Positions 41,476 through 49,338 of a DNA stretch of 64,000 nucleotides are shown here, piece after piece (the first letter of the stretch is position 1; each line of letters opens with the position of its first letter). Origin of the DNA: Cryobacterium psychrophilum (lineage in GTDB: Bacteria; Actinomycetota; Actinomycetes; Actinomycetales; Microbacteriaceae); the NCBI RefSeq assembly GCF_004365915.1, contig NZ_SODI01000001.1:1612001-1676000 (forward strand). The letters are read 5' to 3'. The notes beneath the pieces were generated by a model. That model saw nothing but the letters and a program-made list of their open reading frames with translations, searched no databases and was not told where the DNA came from. The translations under genes were made by a program, and so were the position numbers.

Positions 41476-42478
41476 CGGGCGCCTCCGGCAGAGCGCCTTC
41501 GATGCCGGTGTTGGCGAGGCGGCGCAGATCAGGATGGAAATCCGCCGCGAGGTGGAAGTAGTACCAGGTGTCTTCGGTGTTGCTGTGTCCGAGGTGCAAA
41601 CTCAGATAGGGCACCAACGATTCCGGATCTTTCCCGGCGACCGTCCACCGGTTGATGTTCTCGACCACGTGGGCGTGACGGAGGTCATAAACGCGCGGCG
41701 GAGAACCCGGGCTGGACGCGATGTGCGGATCGGCGGCGCCTAACAGCTGCTGGAACCAATAGTCGATGGTGCAATGGCTATAGAAGTTTCCCGAACGGTT
41801 GGGGAAGAACGGCATCCGATCTGGATGGTGGGCGCTGATCGTGGCGTCATAGTTTTGGCAGTACTCGTGCAAATCCGGGGACAGGAACACGATGCGGTCC
41901 TTGTGGCCCTTGGACTGCCGAATGTTCACGGTGCCACGAAGCAGGTCGACGTCGTTGCGGTGCAGCGTGCGGGCTTCGCTGGGACGCAGTCCCAGACAGT
42001 AGACCATCCGGAAGATTACCGGGATGATCACTTCCCGCCTGCCGCCGAAGCTGGTGGCCTGGATGGTATCGGCGGCGTCGAAGAGGGCTCGCAGCTCCTC
42101 GTGGGTGAAGATGTGCGGGCGGTAACGGATTTGTTTTCCCGGGATTCCTGACGGGATGACGTAGGCGGTCATGCCGAGCCCATTCATGTGTTTGGCCAGT
42201 TGCCGGATCGGGCTCATCCGCCGCATCTGGCCGTTGACGTGTTCTGCGGGCCGGGCGACGGCCCAGGCCATCGCCATCTCCTTCGTTAACGCCACCTGGC
42301 CGGGAAAGTCCTCCGCACACATCTGGTCGAAACGATGCAGATGCCGCTCGGACTCCTCGTAGGGCAACCCGAGCGCGTGTTTGACCTCGAGCAGGGACCG
42401 CAATGGCTCGGCCAGACCGCTGTAAAAGCCGCTCATGATCGTGTCCCTCGAGGTGCAATGCCCGCGAAGTCCAGACAA
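41462..42478 (-). CDS. ritB: RIT tyrosine recombinase B
   Basis: 338 aa, middle gene. Catalytic domain with Arg in YCLGLRPSEARTLH, VYDLRHAHVVENI and SLHLGHSNTEDTWYYFHL carrying the nucleophile Tyr. Overlaps ritA by 46 nt and ritC by 14 nt, so all three are translationally linked and probably act as a hetero-complex. Confidence 0.92.
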   Translation of the reverse strand: MSGLRGHCTSRDTIMSGFYSGLAEPLRSLLEVKHALGLPYEESERHLHRFDQMCAEDFPGQVALTKEMAMAWAVARPAEHVNGQMRRMSPIRQLAKHMNGLGMTAYVIPSGIPGKQIRYRPHIFTHEELRALFDAADTIQATSFGGRREVIIPVIFRMVYCLGLRPSEARTLHRNDVDLLRGTVNIRQSKGHKDRIVFLSPDLHEYCQNYDATISAHHPDRMPFFPNRSGNFYSHCTIDYWFQQLLGAADPHIASSPGSPPRVYDLRHAHVVENINRWTVAGKDPESLVPYLSLHLGHSNTEDTWYYFHLAADFHPDLRRLANTGIEGALPEAPDGLR

Positions 42479-43677
42479 CAGGCCCGCATCCGCGTCTCAT
42501 CGGTGGACAGGTAGTGTTTCGCCGAGTCGATCGTCCGGTGCCCGAGCGCTCCGGAGATCACCGGTAGTAGCGTTCCGCCCTCGAGTAGCCGGGTGGCGAA
42601 CGAGGCTCGCAATACTCTGAACCCGCGGCCCGTGCCGTTCTGGGTGATGGTCCCGCTGCGGGCAAAGGCGCGTGAGGCCACCCAATACAAACTGTCACAT
42701 GGGCGAAGGCCGACGTAGGGAGCATGAGAGCGAAGGAACACATGATCGTCTTCACCACCAACCGGTCTGCCGTGCAGGAGATAGTCCGCGATCGCCTCAC
42801 CAACATCGGCAAGCAGCGGCAACGTCAACACCGCCCCCGTTTTGTGTTGGACGAGGGTGATCTTCGCCTGCGCCCAATCGATATCACGCAACCGCAAACC
42901 GGCGATGTCCACCGGCCGCAGGCCCGTCCTGGCGCCCAGCAGCAACAGCGCCCTGTCCCGCAGACCCATCGGCGTGGAGATATCCGTGGAGTTCACCAGC
43001 GCGTCGATTCCGTCGGCTGGGACAACTCCCACCGAGCGGACACGTCGCACCATCTGAGCTGGGATCGCGTGTGAGAGTCCGGTGACGCTGCCGGATTCTT
43101 CCAAGAATCGACACAGCACGCGCAGCGCCGACACCACCGTCCTCATACTCCCCGGCTGATACCGGCCGCCGAGGAACACCACCATCGCTGACACGTCCGA
43201 GACAGATATCGACTGGGCATCAGCCACTGCGCGTTCGGGCAACCACGCCAACGCGGTGCGGGACACCGTGGCATACAAACTCTGGGTCGCAACGGCCACC
43301 GACTGGCTCTGCAACCAGACCTCGAACTGTTCCTGGACGGGACGGAAGACAGCATTCAGCGCATCATTAGGATGAGCCTGGCGAGACAAACACCACTGGT
43401 AGGAGCCCGTCCGTGCCACCTCGGACAAGACCAGAACAGCCTTGCGAAGAAGCCTGTGTTTCCAGTCCTTGAACCGGCCAGCCCGGTGTTCCGCCGCAAT
43501 GAAGGCGACAAACGAGGCAACAGCCTCCTCGGAGAACTCCTCGATGCCGTCGCGGGAACAGAACCTCGCGAACTGGGACCAAGCCCACCGGTATTGCATG
43601 GTCGTCGACGGCGCATGTCCCAGCGGACCAATTGCCGCGTCAGCCTGCACGATCACATCGCTGATAGAAACACTCAT
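42433..43677 (-). CDS. ritA: RIT tyrosine recombinase A
   Basis: 414 aa, first gene of the trio. Catalytic domain: Arg in GARTGLRPVDIAGL, then GFRVLRASFATRLLEGG and GALGHRTIDSAKHYL with candidate nucleophile Tyr. In the HxxR box the usual His is replaced (FRVLR) and the second His (LRH) is Ala, so this subunit may have altered or structural activity, as one RIT member often diverges. The gene starts just inside the right inverted repeat. Confidence 0.92.
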   Translation of the reverse strand: MSVSISDVIVQADAAIGPLGHAPSTTMQYRWAWSQFARFCSRDGIEEFSEEAVASFVAFIAAEHRAGRFKDWKHRLLRKAVLVLSEVARTGSYQWCLSRQAHPNDALNAVFRPVQEQFEVWLQSQSVAVATQSLYATVSRTALAWLPERAVADAQSISVSDVSAMVVFLGGRYQPGSMRTVVSALRVLCRFLEESGSVTGLSHAIPAQMVRRVRSVGVVPADGIDALVNSTDISTPMGLRDRALLLLGARTGLRPVDIAGLRLRDIDWAQAKITLVQHKTGAVLTLPLLADVGEAIADYLLHGRPVGGEDDHVFLRSHAPYVGLRPCDSLYWVASRAFARSGTITQNGTGRGFRVLRASFATRLLEGGTLLPVISGALGHRTIDSAKHYLSTDETRMRACCLDFAGIAPRGTRS

Positions 43678-43733
43678 CTCTGGCTCACCTCCAGTGAAAA
43701 TCGATAGAGATGAGCCAGCGTAAACAGGCCGCG

Positions 43734-43821
43734 ATTATCCCGAGGAAATGGCCACTCAGGCCGCCAACGCACAGGCTCCGCGACTGAAACTCGGGATAAC
43801 AAAATCCTCGGGATAGTCGCG
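43734..43821. repeat. RIT right terminal inverted repeat
   Basis: 88 bp complementary to 40369-40456 (9 mismatches, 7 of them clustered in a 13-bp central patch). Boxes TTATCCCGA at 43735 and inverted at 43790 and 43808. Confidence 0.9.
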
Positions 43822-43849
43822 CTTATCCCGAATTCGGGATAAGCGCGAC
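43816..43849. repeat. 34-bp perfect palindrome at the right RIT junction
   Basis: GTCGCGC, then the palindrome TTATCCCGAATTCGGGATAA (43823-43842), then GCGCGAC. The outer 7-mers are the istA target in inverted and direct orientation. No counterpart exists at the left junction, so the element is asymmetric by 27 bp. Confidence 0.95.
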
Positions 43850-44701
43850 AAGGCATCAGCCGAGAATGCGGTGAATGTGGTCAACAAACGCGTCATCGGC
43901 TACCTCGAGGACGATGTCTTCACCACGCTGAGCGAGTTGAATGCTGCGATCCAGGAGCGGGTGCGGGTGCGGGAGATCAACCATGACATCCGCCGCGCCG
44001 ACGACACGACCCGGTGGGAGAGGTTCGACGCTGAGGAGCGGGAGCTGCTGGGCGCGTTGCCCGACGCCGGGTTCGAGGACGTCGAGTGGAAGGAGCTCAA
44101 GGCCGCCCGGAACTACCACGTCACCGCGGACACACAACGGTATTCCGTGCCCTTCGCTCTGGCGGGCAAGCTGCTGCGGGTGAGGCTGACGTCTTCCCGA
44201 GTGACGATTTTCGACGGACACGAGAGCATCTGCGAACACACTCGGCTGACGGGCCGCAAAGGCCAATACTCGACCCTGCCCGAACACGTCCCGCCGCAGC
44301 ACCGCAACATCGACGGGCTGTGGTCCAGGCGGTGGTTCACCGACCGGGCGCGCAGCTTTGGGCCGGCCACAGTCACGGTGATCGAGCAGATCCTCGACGG
44401 CCAGGTGATCGAGGCGCAGGGCTACCTGTCCTGCCAGAACATCCTCGACGGGCTCGGCAAGAACAACCGGGAACGGTTGGAGGCGGCCTGCCAGGAGCTC
44501 GTGAACCGCAGCGCCCACCCGACCTACTCCACCCTGAAACGTTTGATGGCGGCCATCGACAGCGACGCGAAGAAACCCCGGCCAGTCGTCCCGGCGGCCT
44601 CGACACGCAAACGCGTCAGCACCGTCGTTTTCCGCGACAGCATGCCAGACGTTTATGTTCGCGACGCCTCACACTACGCACGCGGCGAGGAGGGCAAGTG
44701 A
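43850..44701 (+). pseudogene. istA: istA, C-terminal part
   Basis: In frame with 39631-40374 if the RIT insertion is removed. Begins KASAENAVNVVNKRVIGYLE, supplying the catalytic Glu of the DDE triad, followed by the C-terminal IstA domain (VPFALAGKLLRVRL, LSCQNILDGLGK). A GTG at 43871 could start translation, but the catalytic core would be incomplete. The stop overlaps istB (TGATG). Confidence 0.93.
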
Positions 44702-45468
44702 TGTTCACCAGCGTCGATTACGACAAGTTCCGGGCCCTTCGCGTCACCCACGTTGCGACCCGGCTGGAGGAACTGATCCAGGACGAGGGCAACGACACCC
44801 TCACCCCCGAGCAGCTCTTCCTCACCGCCGTCGACGACGCGCTGGAGTCCCGGCGCATCAACAAGGTCGACAAACTCATCCGCCAGGCCACCTTCCCGAT
44901 CCCGGGCGCGACGGTTGCCGAGGTCGACTACCGCGAGGGGCGCGGGATCACACCGGTCAGAATGCGTCGCTATGCCGACCATGCCTGGCGGGCAGATCCG
45001 ACGAATCTGCTCATCATCTCGCCCACCGGAGGCGGGAAAACCTACCTCGCCTGCGCGCTGGCCATCGGCGCCTGCCAGAGCGAGCACTCGGTTCTTTACT
45101 TCCGGATGGACGACCTCGCCCGACGGCTCATCATCGCCCGCGGCGACGGCATCGCCCACCAAAAGCTATTGAACGAGCTCTCCAACATCGACCTGCTCAT
45201 CATCGACGATTTCCTCACCGTCGGCATCGACAGCGACGCCGCCAGCGACCTGTTCGCGATCCTCGCGAACCGCGAACACCGGCTCCCGACAATGATCGCC
45301 TCGCAAACCGGACCCGCGCACTGGGTTGCCGAGCTGCCTGACCGGGTCGCAGCGGACTCGATCGTGAACCGCCTCGCCAACAACGCCCGAATCATCAACC
45401 TCGGCCAGATCGACATGCGCAGGCACCGCAACGACCAAGCCCGCGCCCACGAGACCTACTGGGAATAA
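44701..45468 (+). CDS. istB: IstB, IS21 transposition helper ATPase
   Basis: 255 aa from ATG 44701, which overlaps the istA stop. AAA+ motifs: Walker A SPTGGGKTYLACAL (about 105-118), Walker B LLIIDDF (about 163-169), sensor-like MIASQTG. IstB assembles on target DNA and activates IstA. The gene itself is intact, but its partner IstA is split, so the IS cannot move by itself unless a second copy supplies IstA. Confidence 0.94.
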   Translation: MFTSVDYDKFRALRVTHVATRLEELIQDEGNDTLTPEQLFLTAVDDALESRRINKVDKLIRQATFPIPGATVAEVDYREGRGITPVRMRRYADHAWRADPTNLLIISPTGGGKTYLACALAIGACQSEHSVLYFRMDDLARRLIIARGDGIAHQKLLNELSNIDLLIIDDFLTVGIDSDAASDLFAILANREHRLPTMIASQTGPAHWVAELPDRVAADSIVNRLANNARIINLGQIDMRRHRNDQARAHETYWE

Positions 45469-45523
45469 CACCGGAGGCGGCCCGGGCAACCCGACCGGGC
45501 CGCTACCACCTCGTCAGAACTGC

Positions 45524-45569
45524 GCTACCAACTCGCCGGACTGGCGCTACCATCAAGCGCTACTCGCCA
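45524..45569. repeat. IS21 right terminal inverted repeat
   Basis: Complement of 39486-39531 with two mismatches; ends CTCGCCA before the duplicated GGGGT. Confidence 0.92.
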
Positions 45570-45574
45570 GGGGT

Positions 45575-46016
45575 GTGCATTCCAATGCCGGAGTGGCGAT
45601 GTTCACCGTTGTACCAGTCGTAGAATTCGGTGCAGAATGAGCGTGCCTCGGCGAGGCTGTGGAACCGGTCTGGGAACTCGGGCCGGTACTTCAGAATTTT
45701 GAAATGCGACTCCGAAAATGGATTGTCATTACTCGTATGCGGGCGGGAGTGCGACTTGGTCACGCCCAGGTCGGCAAGCAGAAACGCGACGGGTTTCGAC
45801 GCCATCGAGGACCCGTTATCGGAGTGGATCGTCAGCTGATCACGGCGAATGTTCTGCTTCTCGATCGTGTCGAGCAGGAGCCGCTCGGCCAGATCGGCGG
45901 ACTCCCGGGTGGCGACCATCCACCCGACGACGTACCGCGAGTAAATGTCGATAATCGTATACAAGTAGAAGTACGACCATGTGGCCGGACCCTTGAGCTT
46001 CGAGATGTCCCACGAC
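45575..46016 (-). pseudogene. Central piece of an IS3-family transposase (OrfB)
   Basis: On the minus strand from the palindrome edge: KSWDISKLKGPATW, YTIIDIYSRYVVGW (first DDE Asp), LTIHSDNGSSM (second Asp), HTSNDNPFSESHFK (Glu), then YDWYNGEHRHSGIGMHTP, where IS21 interrupts. The DDE core is complete but the N-terminal HTH part and OrfA are missing upstream of 46016; the C terminus lies at 39290-39480. Confidence 0.9.
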
Positions 46017-46042
46017 TTATGCCGACGTCGGCATAAGTCGTG
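46011..46042. repeat. 32-bp perfect palindrome, near twin of the RIT palindrome
   Basis: CACGAC, then TTATGCCGACGTCGGCATAA (46017-46036), then GTCGTG. The central 20 bp differs from the RIT palindrome at 43823-43842 only at position 5 of each arm and the central two bases, and as there the 6-7 bp on either side are inverted copies of one another. It marks the point where the IS3 gene is cut off. Confidence 0.92.
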
Positions 46043-46082
46043 AGACCTCACCGAGCGCACGGAACGCTCGCAACTCGAGGCC

Positions 46083-46295
46083 ATGCGCGAACTGATCGCC
46101 AGCCTGCGGGAGCGCCGCCGCCTCACCATCAACGTGTCCATCGAAGCAGAGCTCACCCCCGCCAGCGAAGTCACCACCGAACCCCCGATCTGGGACACCT
46201 CCCAAGAACAACTCGCCGAGGCAAACCGTCGCATAAAACAGCTCAGCACCTACCTCGCCGATACGGGGTGGGACATCGAAGGCTGGGCCCAGTAA
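46083..46295 (+). CDS. Small hypothetical protein, probably the C-terminal remnant of a larger gene
   Basis: 70 aa from ATG 46083; the frame is open back to the palindrome (preceding residues DLTERTERSQLEA). Predicted helical and charged (RELIASLRERRRLT, EEQLAEANRRIKQLSTYLAD), ending GWAQ. The gene this end belonged to is not recognised. Since it starts at the palindrome scar it may be truncated. 46296-46368 holds no gene. Confidence 0.4.
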   Translation: MRELIASLRERRRLTINVSIEAELTPASEVTTEPPIWDTSQEQLAEANRRIKQLSTYLADTGWDIEGWAQ

Positions 46296-46368
46296 CCACT
46301 GGAATCAAGCCAAAGCATTGTCGCGAGGGAGCCGCAGAGAACTGGCCCGCCAGTTGTAATCTGTGCGC

Positions 46369-46503
46369 GTGACGAACTTTCTGGCACGAGTTCGGATCGG
46401 CAACCGCATTCATGCGATCCGCAAACAGCGCGGCATCCACTCGATGTCGGTGGGTCCGAGGATAGTAAGACCAGATTCACGATCACTGACGATCCCGAGG
46501 TGA
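46369..46503 (+). CDS. Possible 44-residue truncated XRE-type regulator or leader before the integrase
   Basis: GTG start. VRIGNRIHAIRKQRGI resembles the first helix of an XRE helix-turn-helix, but the rest of the domain is missing. It ends 4 nt before the integrase ATG, so it could act as a translational leader, or be a shortened excisionase/regulator. Confidence 0.35.
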   Translation: MTNFLARVRIGNRIHAIRKQRGIHSMSVGPRIVRPDSRSLTIPR

Positions 46504-46507
46504 GGTC

Positions 46508-47611
46508 ATGGGAAGCATCGAGTCTTACGCCACGACGAGCGGCAAGCGCTATCGAGTGATTTATCGGCGTCCCGATCATCTGCAGACTCAGAAGCGCGGG
46601 TTCCGAACGAAGAGAGACGCCGAGCTCTACCTGTCGGCCATAGAGATCAAGAAGGCTACCGGTGAATACATCGATGCCACCGCCTCGAAGGCCCTAATCG
46701 CCGTGTTGGGTGCTGACTGGTTGGCATCTCAGACACACCTCAAGCCGTCTTCACTTCACCCCGTTGAGGTTGCGTGGAGGCGATACGTCCTTCCGACCTG
46801 GGGCACCTACAAGGTCGGCCAGATTCGCCACAGCGACGTGCAGATTTGGATCTCGCAGCTGGTTGCGGGCCGCAGCGCGACGACCGTTTTGCGGATCTAT
46901 GGTGTGCTGGCCGCGATCCTTGATGTTGCGGTGAAGGATCGGCGCATTCCCTCGAATCCTGCGCGGGGAGTGACCCTGCCGCGTAAGACGAAGGGCCAGC
47001 ACGCATACCTGTCGCACAGACAGGTCGCGCTGCTCGCACAAAACTCCCGTAAGCACTCGACTCTCGTTCTCGCCTTGGCCTATACCGGGTTGCGCTCGGG
47101 TGAAGCGACCGCGTTGCGAATTCGCGACGTGGACACGGTGCGACGGCGTATTCAGGTGCACGAAAATGCGGTGAGCGTTAGTGGGACGATCCACGTCGGC
47201 ACACCCAAGACGCATCAAGCGCGCGCGGTCCCCTATCCAACGTTTCTCAATCCGCTCTTCGTCGAACTCATGAAAGACTCGACTGGGGGCACTCGTGGTC
47301 GCGGCGAGCTGCTTTTTGGAAGTGGCCTCGACTACGTCCGCAGCCCCGATTCCCGGCGCGGTTGGTTTGTGTCGGCGGTGCGCAAATCGCAGACTGCCGA
47401 CAGCACGTTTCCGCGAATGACTTTGCACGATCTACGCCACACCGCAGCGAGCCTGGCCATCTCCGCTGGCGCCAATGTGAAAGCCATCCAACGAATGCTT
47501 GGCCACGCGTCGGCAGCCATGACTCTCGACACCTACGCCGATCTTTTCGACGACGATCTCGACTCAGTGGCTGACGCGCTCGACGACGCTCGAACTCTCA
47601 GCATCGACTGA
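46508..47611 (+). CDS. int: Tyrosine integrase of the genomic island
   Basis: 367 aa. N-terminal AP2-like arm-binding domain (SYATTSGKRYRVIYRRPDHLQTQKRG), core-binding domain (about 65-150), catalytic domain with Arg in LAYTGLRSGEATALR, HDLRHTAASLAI and LGHASAAMTLDTYADLF (Tyr nucleophile). It lies 0.76 kb from tRNA-Ser, the usual place for an integrase, and is the likely user of the 38-bp att core and the TGTTGCCA arm repeats. Appears intact. Confidence 0.95.
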   Translation: MGSIESYATTSGKRYRVIYRRPDHLQTQKRGFRTKRDAELYLSAIEIKKATGEYIDATASKALIAVLGADWLASQTHLKPSSLHPVEVAWRRYVLPTWGTYKVGQIRHSDVQIWISQLVAGRSATTVLRIYGVLAAILDVAVKDRRIPSNPARGVTLPRKTKGQHAYLSHRQVALLAQNSRKHSTLVLALAYTGLRSGEATALRIRDVDTVRRRIQVHENAVSVSGTIHVGTPKTHQARAVPYPTFLNPLFVELMKDSTGGTRGRGELLFGSGLDYVRSPDSRRGWFVSAVRKSQTADSTFPRMTLHDLRHTAASLAISAGANVKAIQRMLGHASAAMTLDTYADLFDDDLDSVADALDDARTLSID

Positions 47612-47657
47612 GCCCCGTTCCACCCATCAGTTTGGAGGCCGTGTGGGGATCATGTCC

Positions 47658-48134
47658 TTAGACAGGCCACGACGTCGGTGTCAGTTCGCTCGGCAGATAC
47701 AGCGGATGACTCGGATGCCCTCGCTTCGTCGTCCGCAGGCAGGTAAGCATGTCGAATCCAGGAATTGACAGCACTTCTCTGACGCGCTCTGGTTTGGCGT
47801 GCATGCCCCAGGCTGCGACCAGTACCTCACCGCTCGCGCCAGCCTCGTCCAGATAGCGGTCGTTCTCTGGACCGATGGGATCCGCTGCGGTCCACAAGTC
47901 GGCCGGCTGCGTTGCCCGGAACGCGTAGAGGTTCACGACGTTCAGCCCTCCGAGCCCCCAACGCCGGGAGAATCCGATACATCGCCGAAGCGTTGGATCA
48001 TCCGAATGCTCATCCGCGGTGGAGGGATTCAGCATTACGAAAGTCGCGCGCGGACCATCAGACCACACTCGGGAAAGTCGGTAGCGATACATTCGATTTT
48101 TCGAAAGTTCGGCTCGCTTGTCGACTTCGATCAT
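47658..48134 (-). CDS. DUF1643-domain protein
   Basis: 158 aa. Family motifs ATFVMLNPSTADEHSDDPTLRRC, GLGGLNVVNLYAFRAT and VLVAAWG are clear. DUF1643 proteins are small, often carried on phages and islands, with unknown biochemical function. It converges with the integrase gene and is the last gene before the attachment site. Confidence 0.9.
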   Translation of the reverse strand: MIEVDKRAELSKNRMYRYRLSRVWSDGPRATFVMLNPSTADEHSDDPTLRRCIGFSRRWGLGGLNVVNLYAFRATQPADLWTAADPIGPENDRYLDEAGASGEVLVAAWGMHAKPERVREVLSIPGFDMLTCLRTTKRGHPSHPLYLPSELTPTSWPV

Positions 48135-48273
48135 TCATCACTATCTCACGGTGATCCGAGCGGGCAAAAATGGGCCTGGACCTGCCTCGTGAGCGTGCTC
48201 CCTCTATGCGCAGCACGAGGCTCGACCGGCCACTTTTCATCACGTTGATGCTCGTTTTTCACACCGAAATTTT

Positions 48274-48298
48274 TTCAAGTGTTGCCAAAATGTTGCCA
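48274..48298. repeat. Right arm-type repeat of the island
   Basis: TTCAAG then TGTTGCCAAAATGTTGCCA, same orientation as 24821-24845 with one mismatch, 58 bp inside the right att core. Confidence 0.8.
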
Positions 48299-48323
48299 AA
48301 ACGGCCATCTGGGCAAAGAAGAA

Positions 48324-48365
48324 CCCCCTACTCCCCAGTGAAACACTGGGATGCAGGGGGTTTTT
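48324..48365. terminator. Hairpin terminator beside tRNA-Ser
   Basis: Stem around CCCCAGT / ACTGGG with flanking CCCCC/GGGGG, followed by TTTTT on the plus strand and TTCTTC on the minus side. It serves the minus-strand tRNA and possibly leftward-reading transcripts. It is brought in by the island and is homologous to 24654-24695. Confidence 0.8.
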
Positions 48366-48394
48366 CGTGGCGGTACCGGTGGGATTTGAACCCA
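48357..48394. repeat. Right attachment site (within tRNA-Ser 3' end)
   Basis: 38 bp matching 24687-24724 with one mismatch; covers the tRNA CCA end, acceptor strand and T-loop. Here the tRNA is intact, showing that the island restored the gene on insertion. Confidence 0.92.
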
Positions 48395-48457
48395 CGGTGG
48401 AGTCTCCCCCACACGACTTTTCGAGAGTCGCACCTTCGGCCGCTCGGACACGGTACC
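48368..48457 (-). tRNA. serX: tRNA-Ser (anticodon CGA)
   Basis: 90 nt with encoded CCA. Acceptor GGTACCG/CGGTACC, anticodon stem CGACT/AGTCG with loop CTCGAAA (anticodon CGA, reads UCG), long class II variable arm (GTGTGGGGGAGACTCCACC) and T-arm GTGGG-TTCAAAT-CCCAC. It is the integration target of the island to its left. The symbol is only a placeholder; no specific name can be assigned. Confidence 0.95.
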
Positions 48458-48542
48458 GAGAGAGATCTTAGTTCACTCTGCGGCCCCACGCGAATCGAGA
48501 GTTTCCCTGTACCGTTTCATCCGCTCGCTGTAGTCTCTGCTC

Positions 48543-49328
48543 GTGAGGATTCTGAGTCCCAGCATTCGTGCTTTCATCAGTGCGGTCGGCATCGGCTTCG
48601 CCGCAGCACTGCAGCCCAGGGGCTTTCGCGCGCGACTGGCGATCAGCGCTGCGGAGCTCAACGAGACACTTCCGGTGCACTCACTCTGGTGGCGTGACCA
48701 CGCCAAAGAAGACGGCGAGCTGCTCTACGTGGCGGTCGGCGACAGCGCGGCGCAGGGAATCGGCGCGAGCCGACCGAACAACAGCTACGTGGGCATCCTC
48801 GCCGACCATGTGCGGGCGCGCACGGGCCGCACGGTGCGCGTGATCAACCTCAGCGTGTCGGGTGCCACGGTCGAGCTAGCCGTGCGCGACCAGCTGCCCC
48901 GCTTCGCCGCCCTCTCCCCCGACCTCGTGACCGTCGCCATCGGCGCCAACGACATCGCCCAGTGGAATGCCGTGCTCTTCGAAGCGGGCATTCGTCGCGT
49001 CTTCGAGGTGCTTCCAAGCCACGCGCTCGTGGCCGAACTGCCGTGCTTTCACCTGCCATCAGCCGAACGCAAGGTAGCCGTGGCCAACCGCATCGTGCGC
49101 GACGTCGCCGCCGAACGGGGCCTCACCGTGGTGCCGTTGCACGCCGCAACCAAGCGCCCGGGGCTGCGCAGCGTCGCGACACATGTGGCGAAAGACCTCT
49201 TTCACCCCAATGATCTCGGGTACCGCGTGTGGGCCGATGCCTTTCTCCCCTCCCTCACCGCCCGGGTCGCCCGCCGTTTCGCCATGACCAATGACCCCGC
49301 GCCCGAGAGTGTCGGAGGCCGCGGCTAG
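48543..49328 (+). CDS. SGNH/GDSL-family hydrolase
   Basis: 261 aa, GTG start. Block I VAVGDSAAQGIGAS (Ser near residue 64), block III TVAIGANDIAQWN, block V HPNDLGYRVWAD (Asp-x-x-His type replaced by FHPND) complete an SGNH esterase. An N-terminal hydrophobic stretch may anchor or export it. Likely acyl-esterase or lipase activity. radA begins 10 nt downstream. Confidence 0.92.
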   Translation: MRILSPSIRAFISAVGIGFAAALQPRGFRARLAISAAELNETLPVHSLWWRDHAKEDGELLYVAVGDSAAQGIGASRPNNSYVGILADHVRARTGRTVRVINLSVSGATVELAVRDQLPRFAALSPDLVTVAIGANDIAQWNAVLFEAGIRRVFEVLPSHALVAELPCFHLPSAERKVAVANRIVRDVAAERGLTVVPLHAATKRPGLRSVATHVAKDLFHPNDLGYRVWADAFLPSLTARVARRFAMTNDPAPESVGGRG

Positions 49329-49338
49329 GCTCGATTAC

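Larger units (their letters stand above)
40375..43849 (-). mobile_element. Recombinase-in-trio (RIT) element inserted in istA
   Basis: Three overlapping tyrosine-recombinase genes on the minus strand between 88-bp inverted repeats. The istA sequence GCGCGAC occurs at both junctions (40368-40374 and 43843-43849), so 3475 bp were added with a 7-bp duplication, the size expected for a tyrosine-recombinase crossover region. A third, inverted copy (GTCGCGC, 43816-43822) lies inside the right end. RIT elements are described in many phyla; their transposition mechanism is poorly known. Confidence 0.93.
39486..45569 (+). mobile_element. IS21-family element, itself split by a RIT element
   Basis: Ends TGGCGAGTAGCGCTTG... 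and its complement ...CAAGCGCTACTCGCCA, with GGGGT duplicated at 39481-39485 and 45570-45574 (5-bp target duplication). Removing one copy joins the two IS3 fragments into RHSGIGMHTPFNVHHGRAP. Without the 3475-bp RIT insertion the element is about 2.6 kb, normal for IS21. Genes: istA (in two parts) and istB. Confidence 0.95.
24687..48394. mobile_element. 23.7-kb genomic island integrated in tRNA-Ser(CGA)
   Basis: Bounded by the 38-bp att repeat, with an intact tRNA-Ser at the right end, a tyrosine integrase 0.76 kb from the tRNA and arm-type repeats inside both ends. Cargo is mixed: Fic, lipoprotein, GntR/YtrA pair, GNATs, VOC, MarR, ParDE, unknown secreted and membrane proteins, alpha/beta hydrolase cassette, DUF1643. 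It contains a nested IS3/IS21/RIT insertion (39.3-46.0 kb). No relaxase, type IV secretion or replication gene was recognised, so it is integrative but probably not self-transmissible. Confidence 0.88.

Noticed and set aside
24687..48394. Island as a prophage
   Set aside because: No capsid, tail, terminase, portal or lysis genes; only an integrase and mixed cargo.
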